From positions 4,839,001-4,903,000 of the forward strand of contig CATIUR010000004.1 of the NCBI GenBank assembly GCA_949592205.1: a stretch of 64,000 nucleotides of DNA. Reading direction: 5' to 3'. Under the pieces are notes generated by a model, which made no database searches, was not told where the DNA came from, and worked only from the letters and a program-made list of their open reading frames with translations. Below, one piece after another: positions 35,191 through 46,675 of the stretch. The position numbers and the translations under genes were made by a program. The number at the start of each line of letters is the position of its first letter. Position 1 is the stretch's first letter. This stretch comes from Helichrysum umbraculigerum (lineage: Eukaryota > Streptophyta > Magnoliopsida > Asterales > Asteraceae).

Positions 35191-35792
35191 TCAAGTACCA
35201 GTGGGGTAGCCAGGAATTGTACTTTGGGTGGGCCGAAACAACTACTAAAAATGCTCGATAAAATTAAGATCAAGTGTAAAATCTTACTAAGAAATAATCA
35301 ACAGAAATTTTTAGGGACACATTTACAGTCTCTTACGTCGTAAAATATCTAAAATATAGTCTAAACTAAAAGTCTCGATAATTTCTCAATATATAGAATT
35401 AGTAGAACTAGATTATTAACAAGAAAGTCGTCTTCTATTCCCAATAACATTTAAACCTCCATAGATAACCATACACTATGATATCATCTACTCCGTAATA
35501 GTTATAACCTTAAAAAGGGAATACTACATTTAATACCGTAATTCGTTTGAAAAAACTCAAAAGTTATACTAAATGAAACTATCAAAGAAGAATAATAAGT
35601 TTGTTACTTAATGTGTACAAAATTTAAAATACTAGAATTCAACAACAATATTAAATTGGTAACAATGATACAGAAGCAATGGCAAAATAAACTCGACAAC
35701 TTTCGCATAATCTTCTGCATTTTTCTTTTTACGGGTTGAAAAGTTAATGAATTTCATATTTTAATGTATTAAGCTTTGTTTTAGATTGATAA

Positions 35793-35800
<8 letters not shown>

Positions 35801-35832
<32 letters not shown>

Positions 35833-36412
35833 AATGATCCACAGGGAAGTACATTTTTTGAGAGAATGGGGGAAGCGTTCCAGAGCGTTAGTATTCATCA
35901 GGAAGCATATTGCCTTCACCCATACAAATCTCGAAAAAAGCAAACTGAAATTTAGTAAATGTTAATCAGAATCGATGCTATGAATGTTAAGCTTCCTTGA
36001 TAAATTCATTCTGCAAGTTATAACATCGATTTACGAATATTAGATCTAAATCCGTTAATATGCATCGCGGTGAATATTAGTTAATATACATTGTGATGAA
36101 TATTAACAATGAAAATATTTTACAAATAAATTGAAGTTTTAATATGCATCGTGATTCATATTAGTTAATATTCATCACAGTGAATATTAACAATTTATTA
36201 AATAAATATATTCATCAACTAATGTTATGACTTAAAAATGAAATTCATTCGTTAAAATATTCTTTATAGCATCGATTTTGATTACTATTTACCAGTAAAA
36301 ATAATTTTTTGTTGACGTTTTGATTGATAATTGTAAGATGCTTCATGATGAATAGTAACGCTTACCCCTTCCCTCTTGATCACTACCATATATATATATA
36401 TATATATATATA
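35801..36412. mobile_element. (TA)n-flanked repeat element
   Basis: TA microsatellites at 35801-35830 and 36388-36412 flank a 557-bp unit with imperfect inverted ends (GGAATGATCCACAGGGAAG against GGTAGTGATCAAGAGGGAAGG on the other strand). Inside are opposed TTAATATTCATCAC...GTGAATATTAA words. The layout is like rice Micron elements, which sit between TA repeats. It may instead be a TA-targeting MITE. Confidence 0.55.
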
Positions 36413-36431
36413 GTAGGGTTCGAATCCTTCT

Positions 36432-36665
36432 TTATAGTAGGGTTGGATTAGTGGCTGAGTCCCTTGCCTCTGAACAAGAGGTCAGGGGTTCGAATCCTAT
36501 CCCCTGCAAAAGGCCGGATGTCCTTTCTACCTTTAGGTAGAACTCTAAGCAGCCTCTCTACCTTAGGGTAGGGGTAAGGCTGTCTACATCTTAACATCCC
36601 CCATACACCGTCCTAGACGGTATTGGGCCTTAACCCGTGGAAGGCGGTATGAGATATTACTTACT
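36432..36665 (+). mobile_element. tRNA-derived SINE
   Basis: RNA polymerase III promoter boxes are present: box A-like TGGATTAGTGG (36444-36454) and a perfect box B GGTTCGAATCC (36487-36497). The body contains GGTAGGGGTAAGGCTG, a motif resembling plant Au-type SINEs, and ends in a TTACTTACTT tail. It lies inside the hAT element. It is not a tRNA gene: the 3' half does not fold back on the 5' end. Confidence 0.75.
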
Positions 36666-36898
36666 TATATATATATAGTATATAAATATAATTCATAATA
36701 TGATGGGCCAATCTTTTTTGAATCTTGGAGTTAGGATGGGCCAAAAGGCTTTTTAAATTTAAAATTTAGGGTGGGCTAATTATGTTATATTAGAAAAACT
36801 ATTACTAAACTTTATATAATTAGTAGTAAAAATAAGATATTAGGGTGGGCCTTGGCCCTGTTTGTGGACTATGTGGCTACACCGCCACTGTCAAGTAC

Positions 36899-38031
36899 GA
36901 CACCTTTTACCATTCGTACACCATCAAATATATTTTACATTATATTGTTATATAGTGCAACAATTTAAAACACATTTAGTGGTGTAACACAAAAACCTAG
37001 TGATGTGAATAAGTGTCTCAAAGACTTAATAATATTGTGATTAATATCTACAAACAAAATAAAACTTAAGGCTTAATAATTTATAAGCGTAATGAATTTC
37101 TCCTTTAAAGCTTATAATAATAATAAAACAATGTGGTTAAAATCTACAAAGACAATAAACTTTCAAAGACACGCAACTTATATTCAAAGACGAACAGTAC
37201 CTCAAAGACCTTATATGTATTTTCATATGACATTACCTATGCTAATAATTAGAGTATGGGAATGGTTCAATGTTCTTCTCGATATTATGTTTAATACCGA
37301 AGAAGAACACTGGTTACGATTTTAAGGGTAGTAGTTTAGTGTTCTTATCGGAGTTAAAAGGGAACATAAAAACTTGTTTAACCAATAGAATAAAAAGGAA
37401 ATAAAAAAAAGTTGAATGATGAAGCAGCATTGGCTTCTGAAGAAGAATTACGGGAGAAGAACTTGAGGTGAGAGTGGTAAACACCGGGTTCCCTTGAGAA
37501 GAACTTTGGGTAAGATTGTCACTCCTCGTACTCTTAGGTATCAAGTAAACAGTACTGTTTTGTTCTTTCAGTAAAGTTTTTTACTAGGAACAATCTTATA
37601 ATTATTTTACATACATGTACAAGCTAATTTGTGATTTAAGTAATAAAACTATCAAAGTTATATTCACGTTGAACCTCAAAAAAATCAGTATAATACGAGT
37701 TATTTGATGTAAACTCTTTTCAACTATGTCAATAAAATTGTGTAAGAATTAAATATAACATTATTTATTATCATCTCAAATCTCAAAAGAGTAATCGACC
37801 ATCTAGTGATACTTAACGACCTTATATGGCCAACGTGAAGAGGGAAGATCGCGTAACACACAATTTAGAGACAGGATTTGAACCCGTAACCTCCGCTTTT
37901 ATCATCCCATTTTATGTGACACTATTCAATTACGAGTTAGCTTAAACTTTATCATGTAAAGTTAAAACTTTATGCTTTTTGAGCAGTATTATAATAAATA
38001 AATAAAAACATGTTATGTTTTTCTGTATTAT
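36899..38031. other. Intergenic DNA
   Basis: AT-rich, no supported gene. ORFs of 76-77 codons at 37092-37544 show no domain. Confidence 0.5.
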
Positions 38032-38034
38032 TTA

Positions 38035-38399
38035 GGGTATGTTTGGCAAAACTAGCTGTAGGCTTGTTGCTGTAGCTGTAAGCTGTAGCTGTTGGTTGTA
38101 GCTGTAGGCTGTAGCTGTAAGTTCAAGCTGTAAGCTGTAACTTTGTTTCTGTAAAATTGTTTGGCAAACTAACTGTAGCTGTAACTTTGAAGTATAAAAT
38201 AACTTAAAAGGAGCTTTTTATTTAAATTAAAAGCTACAGCTACTACACATCAGCTTTTCAATTTGGAGCTTTTCATTTAAATTAAAAGTTACAGCTACTA
38301 CACACCAAACAAAGCTTTTATTATTTTTGGAGCTTTTATTTTTAATATTAAAAGCTAAAGCTCTTAAAAGCTCTGAAAAGCTCCTCGCCAAACATAGCC
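38035..38399. mobile_element. Tourist-like MITE 3
   Basis: Ends GGGTATGTTTGGCAAA and CGCCAAACATAGCC with TTA on both sides (38032-38034, 38400-38402). 365 bp, made of AGCTGTAGCTGTAAG words. Related to MITE 1 by its ends but different inside. Confidence 0.88.
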
Positions 38400-38799
38400 T
38401 TAGTTGTTTTATATGTAAACTTCAACAAAAATTTTTGTAAGCCAATATAACTTAGATACACTAATGTTTTTGTTATTAAGAGTAAATTAGTTTAGATTTT
38501 TTTAAATACGTATTTCGTACTGGTTCATACATATTATCCCTTTCCTCTTCTTTTGTATGTTCGTCGAATAATTTTATGTTGTTTTTATTATGTTTATTAT
38601 AGATAAGATTGATATAATTTAAAGATATTAATGAATGAAATCAATTCCGTCGAAAAGCGCGAATAGGACACCCTCCTCCTGTCACACATCTAAGTTAAAA
38701 ATCGGCCGTATGTTAATAGACCCGAGTAATTAAAACTTACTTATCATGATATACTGGTACGGTGGAGTTCAAATGTGAATAGGAATTTATGTGAGAATG

Positions 38800-39450
38800 A
38801 GGGAACCAATGATATTGTGCCATGTGTACAAATAGAGTGTTCCACATGTACAAAACCCATTTACCCCCAACATCAATTATCTCACAAACGACAAATCGAA
38901 AAATTATGAAAATTGCACCATTAAATTAAGCGTTTTCTCCTCTTCGATTTGCCGTCCCTCAAGGCATACTTTCGACGAGTTTTTATTTTTTCATCTTTTT
39001 TGGCGGGTTTCACAATTACTAACACACGTGTTAAAGTGTTGCGTTAACCCCAAACCCTAACCCATAAACCCCAAACCCTAAACCCTAAGCGCTTTACAAA
39101 ACTCTAAACCCTAAATCATAATAAACCATAAACCCTGCTAAACCCTAACCCTAAACCCTAACCCTAAATCCTAAACCGTAAACCCTAACCCTAAACCATA
39201 ACCCTAATCACAAATCAAATGTACAACCAATCATTAATACATGTGTTACTAATTTGTAAAACCCACCAAAAATGAAAAAAAAAGTTGTCAAAAGTATGCC
39301 TTGAGGGACGACAAATCGAAGAGGAGAAAACACTGAATTTTATGGTACAATTTTCATGATTTTTCGACTAACCGTTTGTGAGATATTTGAGTTTGAAAAA
39401 TGTGAGGGAAATGAGTATTTGATGAAAATGATTGGTTGAGATTGATTCCC
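38800..39450. mobile_element. Fold-back element with telomere-like core
   Basis: Long inverted arms of about 200-250 bp each. The left arm contains TCTCACAAACG, CTCCTCTTCGATTTG and GTCCCTCAAGGCATACTTT; the right arm has the reverse complements in mirrored order. Between them, at 39053-39213, are many degenerate CCCTAAA/CCCTAA units. Arm length suggests a MULE or fold-back transposon. The exact ends and target duplication were not resolved. Confidence 0.7.
39053..39213. repeat. Degenerate (CCCTAAA)n interstitial telomere-like repeat
   Basis: About 160 bp in which CCCTAAA, CCCTAA and ACCATAA variants follow one another, all in one orientation. The unit equals the Arabidopsis-type plant telomere repeat. 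It is confined to the loop of the fold-back element. Confidence 0.85.
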
Positions 39451-39664
39451 CTATTATTACTGATGTACTCGTTTTTCTACTATATAATAGTAATAATTTA
39501 CATATAATAATTTGCTTAGTAAAAGTTATTCCCGGCCATGTATCCGATGAGGATCCTTTATTGGATTAAAAAATAGTGGAGTCGTTGTTTAAGTTAGTAG
39601 GCCTTTCATGTTTAACGTGTTTTGATCGGATGAACATAAGTTACATAACTAACGTAATGAATTA

Positions 39665-39917
39665 CTCCCTCCGTCCCAATTTTATTGTCACCAGACAAAA
39701 AGACACGCAGTTTAAGAAAATATAACTATCTCTCTCTTACTTTTTGATAAAATGACAGTTTTACCCTCTACTTTTTACCTATTTTTTGGTCTTATATATA
39801 TACACTAGGGGTAAAAAAGAACTTTATTTCCTTAAACTTTCTATTTATGGAAGTGGACAATTAATTTTGTACACCCCAAAATGGAAATAATGGACAATAG
39901 AAATGAGACGGAGAGAG
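39665..39917. mobile_element. Stowaway MITE
   Basis: Starts CTCCCTCCGTCCC and ends GAGACGGAGAGAG, flanked by TA on both sides (39663-39664, 39918-39919). 253 bp, non-coding. Confidence 0.88.
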
Positions 39918-39919
39918 TA

Positions 39920-41209
39920 TAATTTAGAGGCTCTCATTACTATTTTATTTGAAGATTTTTCTTTGTTTAGTTCTCTCTACTCGAATTTCCTTTATGAACA
40001 TCGGAAAAAAACTAATTTACAAGATCGTATAAATAAACATTCACTTAGATACAACTGTATTTTTGCAATGCAACACTCAACTTATTTTTGTACAATTTAG
40101 AACACACAAAATGATGTCAAAAATGAATAGGAACAATTATTTCAAAAAAGTATAATAAAAAACAAATAAATTCTTTTACATGTTTCCCTACTTCATCTCA
40201 TTGGTACGCTTAACTGTGTTGACAAAAGTTATAAACTTTTTGAGACATTATCATTTCATTACAAATATTGTGCAAACATAGAGGTACAATGAGCTAATAT
40301 GTTACAACAACAACAATAAGAATCAAATTTTGAGCATCACATTTACCAATATTACATTTATTTCTATACACTAAAAAAATAAAAAATAAAAAAACAAGGT
40401 ACATGTCGATTTGTACGTCACCAAGCGATGCAAACTAAGTGACACAACCAATTGACATAGTCGTGTCATTGGTGTCACCAAAGTGACATACATCGGTTTG
40501 TCAACCGATACATCCATTGAGACATGCCTGATAAGAAAACGTTTATTAAATACGGGCCGTGACGTTTACACTACAATGATTGATGTATGTACAATTACGA
40601 GCTGTTTTTACCCGCGCGTTGCAGCGGAGCAGAACAAAAATATTATTTTAGGTGAATATGGTATTAACGTCTTGAATATAAAAAATAACATATCAAAATA
40701 TATATACTTAAATAAAAGTTATCAGACGTAGTTTCGTACACATGATTACAATAACATTCACATCAATCTTATATTTAAATTAATAGATTGAACAAACTAA
40801 ATCAAAAGTGTTTTGGTAAAATTTGGAATCACCACTTCTATTATGTAATCAATAACACAAACAATGATATTAATTTATTACATAATTTGTTATATATGAC
40901 AATTGAAAGTCAGCGGACCGTATTTAGTAAAATTTGAGTATTTTCGAATGATCAATGGAGTTATGTTTAAAAATTAACTTTTTAAAACTCCAAGTAGTAA
41001 AATGTTTTTCGATTTTGTTGTTAAAAAAATTAAGCTGACGAAGGTATGATATTTTTTTATTATACTAATATGTATGTATAATTGAAAGAATGTAAATTAA
41101 TACAAATTTGATTGAATACTTCATAAAATGTTAAGTTAAATTATCGTCTACAATTATTTGTATATTTTTGTCATAATAAAATTAGTATAAAAATTTGTTG
41201 TAAGCAAAA
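39920..41209. other. Intergenic DNA
   Basis: No gene seen. Near 40600 the word CCCGCGCGTTGCAGCGG, followed by AT-rich sequence, resembles terminal debris of a dispersed plant repeat. Confidence 0.45.
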
Positions 41210-41530
41210 GGAAAAAAATGTATAAGATATAGTAAAAACAAATGGGAAAAAATTGAAGTTAAAATATAAAGGGTGAAATGGAAAATGTTAAAACCTAAAG
41301 GGTAGAAAATGAAAGAGTGTTAAAACTTGAGACGAAGAAAATGGAAAGTAGATAAAAGTTAAAGGGTAAAAATTGAATAAGTTTCAAAGTATAAGGGGTA
41401 GAAGTAAAAAAATTACAAGGTAAAAAGTTAAAAAGTGTTAAAACTTTATGGGTGAAAATGAGAAAGAGGTGAAGAGTTAAAGGGTAGAAAACGAAAAAGA
41501 GTTAAAAATTGAGAGGAGAAATTGGAAAAT
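41210..41530. repeat. Degenerate purine-rich tandem repeat
   Basis: Repeated variants of TTAAAGGGTAGAAAATG(G)AAAA with GTGTTAAAACTT(G) spacers, roughly 30-60 bp per unit. Strongly A/G biased on the plus strand. Function unknown. Confidence 0.6.
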
Positions 41531-41729
41531 GGAGGTTACTATTCATTCAATAGTAACCATCCATTTCCTAGTAAATGTATAGCTTGAGAATTACTCTATC
41601 CAACATCTCACACATATAGTAATATAATATATGTATTAAAAAAATGGTGTGGAAATATTAACCTTTTTAATATAAAAAGCAAAATACAACGACCAAAAAG
41701 ATCTCAAATGCTCTTTAGTATTTACTAAG

Positions 41730-43388
41730 TGTGACACCCGATCAATTAGAACTAATTATTAGGTCCTAATCATTTTGTTAATACATGTAATTAGTTATGT
41801 GTTAGGCTAATTGTATGTATCATTATATATATTGTTATATATATACACGTACGTGATTAAATTTAATCGTGCATTTTCATATCGGGTGGATCCCGATACA
41901 TTTAATACGGACGTTGGTAAACACAATTTATTAAATAATATGAAATTATTTAATAGATATATTGATTTCTAAATATTATTCTGATAATATTTCATAAGTA
42001 TATCGTATTGCATCGAATAACTTATACGCGACAAACACGCGCGAAACGCGCCCGGCAATCGAACCGAAATCAAAATATATTTTATAAATTTAAAATATAT
42101 TAATATCTTCATAAGAACTTCATTCAAAATATCGTATTTAAACCGATAACAAAATCGTACGAATTAAACGTCACGCGATTAAACGATCGTATCACGAGTG
42201 CGTAAACCGAACTCGACACATTACCAAAACATTTTTATGAATGTTTTCAAGTGGTATTGAGTAATACTTCAATCTAAAAATATCGAAATGTGAATGTTAT
42301 TTAAAACACGTACGTATAACGTATAAAATATAAACGAACGGGGAAACGAACACCGCACGAAGCGCAAACTCGGGGAACAAAATTTGGAGACACCACCACC
42401 TTGGTGGGGCCCCCTTGAGCCGGCGTAAGCCACCCAAAAAATGGGGGTTATGTTTTCCTCTCTTTGACCAACAAAGCCACAACAAGATCCACCTTTCACT
42501 CACTTTGTTCCTCACTTCCTCTCACTACATCTCTCTCTCTCTAAAATACTCTCTCCCTCTCCTTTCCCTCCTCACATTCGGCCACCATCACCACCACACA
42601 ACCATCATCATCCACCATCATCAACTTGAAGAAAACACAAGGAGAAGAAGAAAGAAGAAGAATCAAGCACCTCTCTCTTATCTCTCCCTCTAGATCTCGA
42701 TTTTTGGTAAGATCCACCACTCCTCTCTCTCTAGATTTTCATGATTTTCATAGATCTACATGTTATGGCCTATTTATTTACACATTAATGGGCTGAGGTG
42801 AATGAATGTCTTATTCGGTCAGTTAACAAGCTGTTTACTTGAAGCTTAAAATATTAAGATAGCTGCCTGGTGGGATTATTCGGTAATTCACAAACCACAC
42901 TTGTCCCCATATATCTTCTATTTTCCCAAGTTTTCTCAATACTACCCTTATCTATTTCTTCATCTTCTACAAATATGCTACTCCTAAAATCTATCCGATC
43001 ATTTCATGACCAGGGCTTTTCCGTCAACATCAGCCCAAAATCCATCTTTTCTTTTTGTTTTCATGATTATTGGTTTCGCAACCATGTTTTACGGTTACCG
43101 ATTTATTTCACTTGAATAAATAAAAGTTAGGGTTTATAGTTTTAATGCAGGTATATATTACAAAATTGAAAGCAAGAAATTTTTTGGGATGAAATATCGT
43201 AAACGGAAGTTGAAATAGAGTTGTAAATAAACATACAATTGGTGCCGCTTTGCTTATTGAGAATGTTGGGACATGTGATTGTGACAACAAATCTAGCTTG
43301 TAATAGGACTAGTGATTATTGTAAACAAGTTTGTACTATTGATATTGGTTGATAAACATTTTAGAGTTAATCGTTAAAAGCTGAAAAA
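41730..43388 (+). repeat. Gypsy LTR fragment D
   Basis: Starts TGTGACACCCGATC and shares a U3 layout with fragment C on the other strand (ACATGTAATTAGTT, GGCTAA, ATATATACACGTACGT). A CTCTCTCTC to CATCATCATC leader lies at 42520-42700 with GGTAAGATCC after it. The region from 42716 on has no recognisable gene, and ORFs of 60-92 codons are probably chance. It is cut on the right by the Copia-like element. Confidence 0.55.
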
Positions 43389-43801
43389 TGTTGATCATGT
43401 TTTATTTTGAAGCTGCGGTGCGAACCGAGTTGGGTTCGCAGAGCAGCGAAACGAGATCAGTTATTGGGCCGAGCTGGGCTGCGAGATGAGCCGACTCGCA
43501 GAACCCATCGAGCTGCGAGCCGAGATTGGTTTTAACCTATAAATATGATTTTTAGGTTAAACGTAAAATAACTTTTGCAATTCGATTTTCCAGAGCATTC
43601 TAAATATTCCTAAGTATTCTAACGGCTAGGTATTGATCGATTAACATTCGTTATAATCAATACAAAGCATATTAGTCAATTAATTCGCTAATAATCGCGA
43701 AACAAACCGTTTACAATCCGTAAACTTAGTATTAAGGGATTCCGCACCTTAATACCTAAAGATAACCTCGTTTTCGATCCTAATACATAAGGACTTAAAA
43801 T

Positions 43802-43813
43802 TGGTATCAGAGC
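43802..43813 (+). promoter_or_regulatory. Primer binding site of the Copia-like element
   Basis: TGGTATCAGAGC on the plus strand, complementary to initiator-Met tRNA, followed by GTGG. Confidence 0.8.
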
Positions 43814-45030
43814 GTGGTTGGATCTGTAATTGAGATTTTAGGGCTGAGAATCAAAAACGTTTTTCGTTTTTTGAGTTTACAGCCGTTTCGTTAACTGAGA
43901 TTAGGGTTTCAGCAGAACTTTCGAACTAAGTCTTGCGAGTTGAGTTGCGAACCGAACTCAGTTTTCCGAACTAAGTTGAGACTTTGCGAACTGAGATTTG
44001 AGAAGTGAACTGCTCTTGCGAACCGAACTGATTGGCGAATCCACTTGCGAATCGAGTTAAGTTCTGCGAGCTGAGATATGTGAGACGAGACTTCCATTGC
44101 GAACTGAGATTTGGTCTACAAAAATCAGGTACTTACTTTATATTTTGAATTGTTTTCAAATTATTTTACTTTCGACCCTAATGATTAAGTAGTAAATCAT
44201 ATTTTCTTATGTTTTAGACTAGACTTTTTGGTTATAAGTAAATTGCAATTTAAAATTATTTTGTTTCGTATTCGACTTGAGGTTTTTAATTACAAGTAAA
44301 ATACGTTATAAATATTTATAAAGTAATGTACAAGTTAAGTGGAGTTGTGATCGAAAGTCTTCCAACTCATTGCGTAGTCGAGCAGCGTGTTCCGATATTT
44401 TATATCGGCGGTCACATTCTCTAATATAACCTGTTTATTTTAGACTTGTATATAGACTTAAGACCATATGGTGTATAAGTAAATAACAAGTAAATTTGTA
44501 GACTTGTATAACTTATTCGTAAATAGACTTAAGAACTTTAAGTTAATAAGTAAATAGACTAGCTGTTAGTTTTCAACTTAAGAATGCTTCATTGATAAGT
44601 TGAATTATATATTATAATAATTAGACTTGAGAATATTTATATTGACAAGTAATTCACGAATAAGATATGTAAAACACATAATTTTAGCTCAAGATATTCT
44701 TTATACAAGATTAACTGTATCACGGGTTTAGTCGGTTAATATATGTAAGAAGATTATCATTGAGGAAAAATTAGGCAAAAACATTTTATCAAAAATGTTT
44801 AGGCTAAACAGTTACAGAGATAACTGTATAAATTGAAGAATAGGAGATTTAGTGAAACCATATAAAATGCTCGTGTTGGAAAAGAAAGATGATCATTCTA
44901 AGAAAACTTTGCCGATTGAAGATCAAGTCTAGCAAATGAAGACCAGAAATCATTAGTTAAGGGGGAGTCTGTTGGTACAGATTTTGTAACAAATGATTTA
45001 TAGTGTTCATGTGAATTGAGAGCAATGGTC

Positions 45031-45041
45031 AAGGGGGATTC
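45031..45041 (+). promoter_or_regulatory. Polypurine tract, with an upstream duplicate
   Basis: AAGGGGGATTC precedes TGTTAGGAC. A near copy, AAGGGGGAGTC followed by TGTTGGTAC, stands 72 bp upstream at 44959, so the tract plus LTR start appears duplicated. Confidence 0.6.
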
Positions 45042-45544
45042 TGTTAGGACATGTTATGGTGACCATCGCTATACAATTCAGAAACGAGTCTAGAGGTCTG
45101 CGATGCGAACCGAGATCTCAACTCACAAGGCATGTATGCGATGCGAGTTGAGAAGTCAGTTCGCAAGACATATATATGTATATGTTGCGGTGCGAAGTTA
45201 ACATGGGCCGAAGCCTTGCAAGTTGAATGGATGGGCCGAAGACCATTTTGATTAATACCTGCGAGTTGACTTAAAATAATGAGCCGAAGCCCATAATGAC
45301 TTACGGTGACGGTGAAGTATTTATTTAATATATATGTCATGTAAAAGTTCATATAGCACAGGCATGAGAGGAAAAAGTCGGCAGACTTGGAAATAAAAAG
45401 AGGTCGGCAAACTTATGTGATATATGTATTGAGATGAAAATGTCGGCAGTAGCACAAGAATTATAAAGAGAATGGCGAACTCAGATTTTCATATGTGAGA
45501 TGAGAGTCGGCCAAAAATAAAGAGCTTCATATGTGATTTGGTTT

Positions 45545-45712
45545 TACACACGCGAGGGTTTATGATCAAAGATCAATTTGTATTGATAATTGATAATAAA
45601 TAATCGTATAGTTTCATATGGAAGAATAAGTCGGAAGAACTTATGGTTTCACACGCGAAGATTTATGATCAAAGATTAATTTGTATTAATAATTGATAAT
45701 AAATAATCGCAA
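45545..45712. repeat. Tandem duplication, unit about 105 bp
   Basis: The block CACACGCGA(G/A)G.TTTATGATCAAAG, continuing through TAATTGATAATAAATAATCG, occurs twice in the right LTR-like segment, with a few substitutions. Confidence 0.75.
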
Positions 45713-46028
45713 AGCAATGTTATCAACATATCTTAGGCTAGTCTTTATATTGATCAAAGGTTAGTATTAATCTAGGATTGATTTAGACGTAAACTCCTTT
45801 GGTAATATATTCATTAGTTTATTGTAATCATTATTTTATTGTATTGTAATCTATTGATTAATTAATGAATGAATTATTTTTACCAAAGTATTTATCTCCT
45901 ATTCATATTTGTATTGTGTTTGTTATTCAGTTCGTTACTCATTCGCATATTATATATAATCTCAATGATTAGTTTACGAGGATTCCACACTCGTATGCTA
46001 GTAATCGGATCCCGGGTACGTATCAATA

Positions 46029-46675
46029 TATGCGTATCAACGATAGGACCTCTCTTACAGAGAAGAACATGGGATAGTAGGCATGGAAGTAGTGACTACC
46101 AGTTCTATCGTTTTTAAAAAATTGAAATATTGAATTAAATGTAATACTCCTCGGATCGGAGTGTTTTTTGTTGCAAAAACTTTCAGATTTATATTTTTCA
46201 ATTGACTTTCTTTAAAGTATGTCATGTATTTCTATGAAGAGAAAAGTTCAGTGCAATCCCTCTTTTTTAAAAAGTATGGAAGGATACATTATAGCCATTC
46301 GATCATCCAAATCAATGGTCCCTATTTTTTCCCGTATTTTATTATTTTTTATCACATTGTATTATGCTTTTGGGCGGAGGGGCAATACAATAATTTTACA
46401 CACCCACACAAAAACAATCTGGACACACACATTCACACAGCAATCCTCCTGTTTCACTCTTCGCTCCTTCGTCTCTATCCCGCATAAAACCTAATCCAAA
46501 CTTATTCCAATTCTAGGTTTAATCTTACGATTTATCAAATAAAAATTTGATATCTGTAATATTCTCACTCTCACGGTTATTTTGATCCGTGTAATTGTGT
46601 TTTTAATCAATTTTTTGCCCTAAATTGATTTTTACCCTAGTTTTCTATATTTCATCCGATTCGAAGGTGTAAATC
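46029..46675 (+). promoter_or_regulatory. Upstream region and 5' UTR of the kinase pseudogene
   Basis: Between the retroelement and the ATG at 46676. The stretch 46380-46670 has the look of a plant gene leader (CACACACATTCACACAG, CTCTTCGCTCCTTCGTC, then GTTTTCTATATTTCATCCG). A clear TATA box could not be fixed. Confidence 0.35.

Larger units (their letters stand above)
35199..36890. mobile_element. Non-autonomous hAT element carrying nested repeats
   Basis: The perfect 8-bp direct repeat TCAAGTAC flanks it (35191-35198, 36891-36898). Termini are related inverted repeats: CAGTGGGGTAGCCA on the left, and TGGCTACACCGCCACTG on the right (CAGTGGCGGTGTAGCCA on the other strand), each followed inward by a GGTGGGCC word. 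1,692 bp, no transposase. It contains a (TA)n-flanked insert (35831-36387) and a SINE (36432-36665). Confidence 0.88.
43389..46028 (+). mobile_element. Non-coding Copia-like element (TRIM/LARD type), mosaic
   Basis: A left LTR-like segment (43389 to about 43790) starts TGTTGATCATGTT and ends in the GGATTCCGCACC region. Then come a Met-tRNA primer site (43802-43813), about 1.2 kb with no ORF, and two polypurine tracts (44959-44966, 45031-45038). A right LTR-like segment from 45042 starts TGTTAGGACATGTT and contains GGATTCCACAC near 45980. Left and right LTRs share only patches and differ in length (about 0.4 versus 1 kb), so the pairing is uncertain. TGCGAACC/GGTTCGCA words occur in both LTRs and the interior. 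Confidence 0.5.

Noticed and set aside
36441..36510. Possible tRNA gene
   Set aside because: Box A and box B are present, but no acceptor stem or full cloverleaf closes around them, and the sequence continues into a SINE body.
40600..40640. Helitron end suggested by CCCGCGCGTTGCAGCGG
   Set aside because: A hairpin-like word alone, with no CTRR terminus, no 5' TC end and no RepHel sequence, is not enough.
42415..42693. 92-codon ORF rich in His
   Set aside because: It is the translation of the CT/CAT-rich leader of LTR D.
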